NCBI GenBank assembly: GCA_946415785.1
Contig: CAMKTV010000002.1
Location: forward strand, 16,093-80,092
DNA length: 64,000 nt
DNA from: an uncultured Solobacterium sp.
Lineage (GTDB): Bacteria > Bacillota_I > Bacilli_A > Erysipelotrichales > Erysipelotrichaceae
Direction of reading: 5' to 3'
Shown: one piece after another, positions 63,976 to 64,000 of the stretch
Numbering within the stretch: the stretch's first letter is position 1
Layout of the letters: each line of letters starts with the position of its first letter
Notes under the pieces: model-generated
The model's input: the letters and a program-made list of their open reading frames with translations, nothing else
What the model was told of the DNA's origin: nothing
Database searches by the model: none
Position numbers and translations under genes: made by a program

Positions 63976-64000
63976 CATTAAGGCCTGATTCCGATATTCA

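Noticed and set aside
1-64000. CRISPR arrays, tRNA, rRNA or riboswitches
   Set aside because: Looked for regular repeats, cloverleaf-type sequences and known aptamer cores in the gaps and saw none that I could support.

Overview
The window comes from an AT-rich, low-GC Gram-positive bacterium, most likely a gut member of the Erysipelotrichia or a close relative. The reasons are the low-GC Firmicute ribosomal protein order, zinc-binding S14, L36 and adenylate kinase, loss of rpmD (L30) from the spc operon, many AGGAGG-type ribosome binding sites, lipoprotein signal peptides and no outer-membrane genes. The taxonomic placement is an inference from content. No rRNA, tRNA or CRISPR array was seen.

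Layout. 1-1370: the end of a probable LURP-one-related gene and a Fic protein. 1498-6420: an ABC importer operon (lipoprotein, fused permease, ATPase with an unusual insertion) under a CRE/LacI-like operator. 6590-7031: a decayed transposase and a terminator. 7048-9652: D-glycerate kinase and a GntP permease. 9844-10216: two tiny genes, one frameshifted. 10260-14253: hexuronate catabolism (eda, uxaC, an SDR-type mannonate oxidoreductase, uxuA) facing an AraC regulator. 15245-25057: a glycoside-use operon (GPH transporter, GH2, TIM-barrel isomerase, GH78, GH43-like, GH1) facing a second AraC regulator, with a palindromic operator between. 26427-28128: a truncated xylose isomerase, a lipoprotein and a fragment of a cell-wall sorting signal. 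The glycoside operon probably releases rhamnose, uronic acid and other sugars from plant-type oligosaccharides, and the hexuronate operon takes uronates to KDPG. A KDG kinase, needed between uxuA and eda, is not in the window.

28180-42970 is the most unusual part. A leftward gene set encodes a small lipoprotein, a membrane-anchored vWA protein, a 1242-residue tubulin/FtsZ-superfamily protein, two large membrane proteins with coiled-coil or highly charged tails, a zinc-ribbon HExxH metallopeptidase and another lipoprotein. Upstream lies a tyrosine recombinase gene, and between them (41901-42124) a 224-bp segment bounded by exact inverted repeats. That segment holds a near-consensus promoter (TTTACA-17-TATAAT) that, in this sequence, points AWAY from the operon. 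The simplest reading is a phase-variable tubulin/vWA envelope system captured in the OFF orientation.

43006-57278 is the S10-spc-alpha ribosomal supercluster with secY, adk, map, infA and rpoA, read leftward from a promoter at 57250-57278 through a structured leader. 57514-64000 holds tldD/tldE, a zinc-ribbon membrane protein, a pseudogene with an in-frame stop, a MATE exporter, an alpha/beta hydrolase, and IS200/IS605 debris at the edge.
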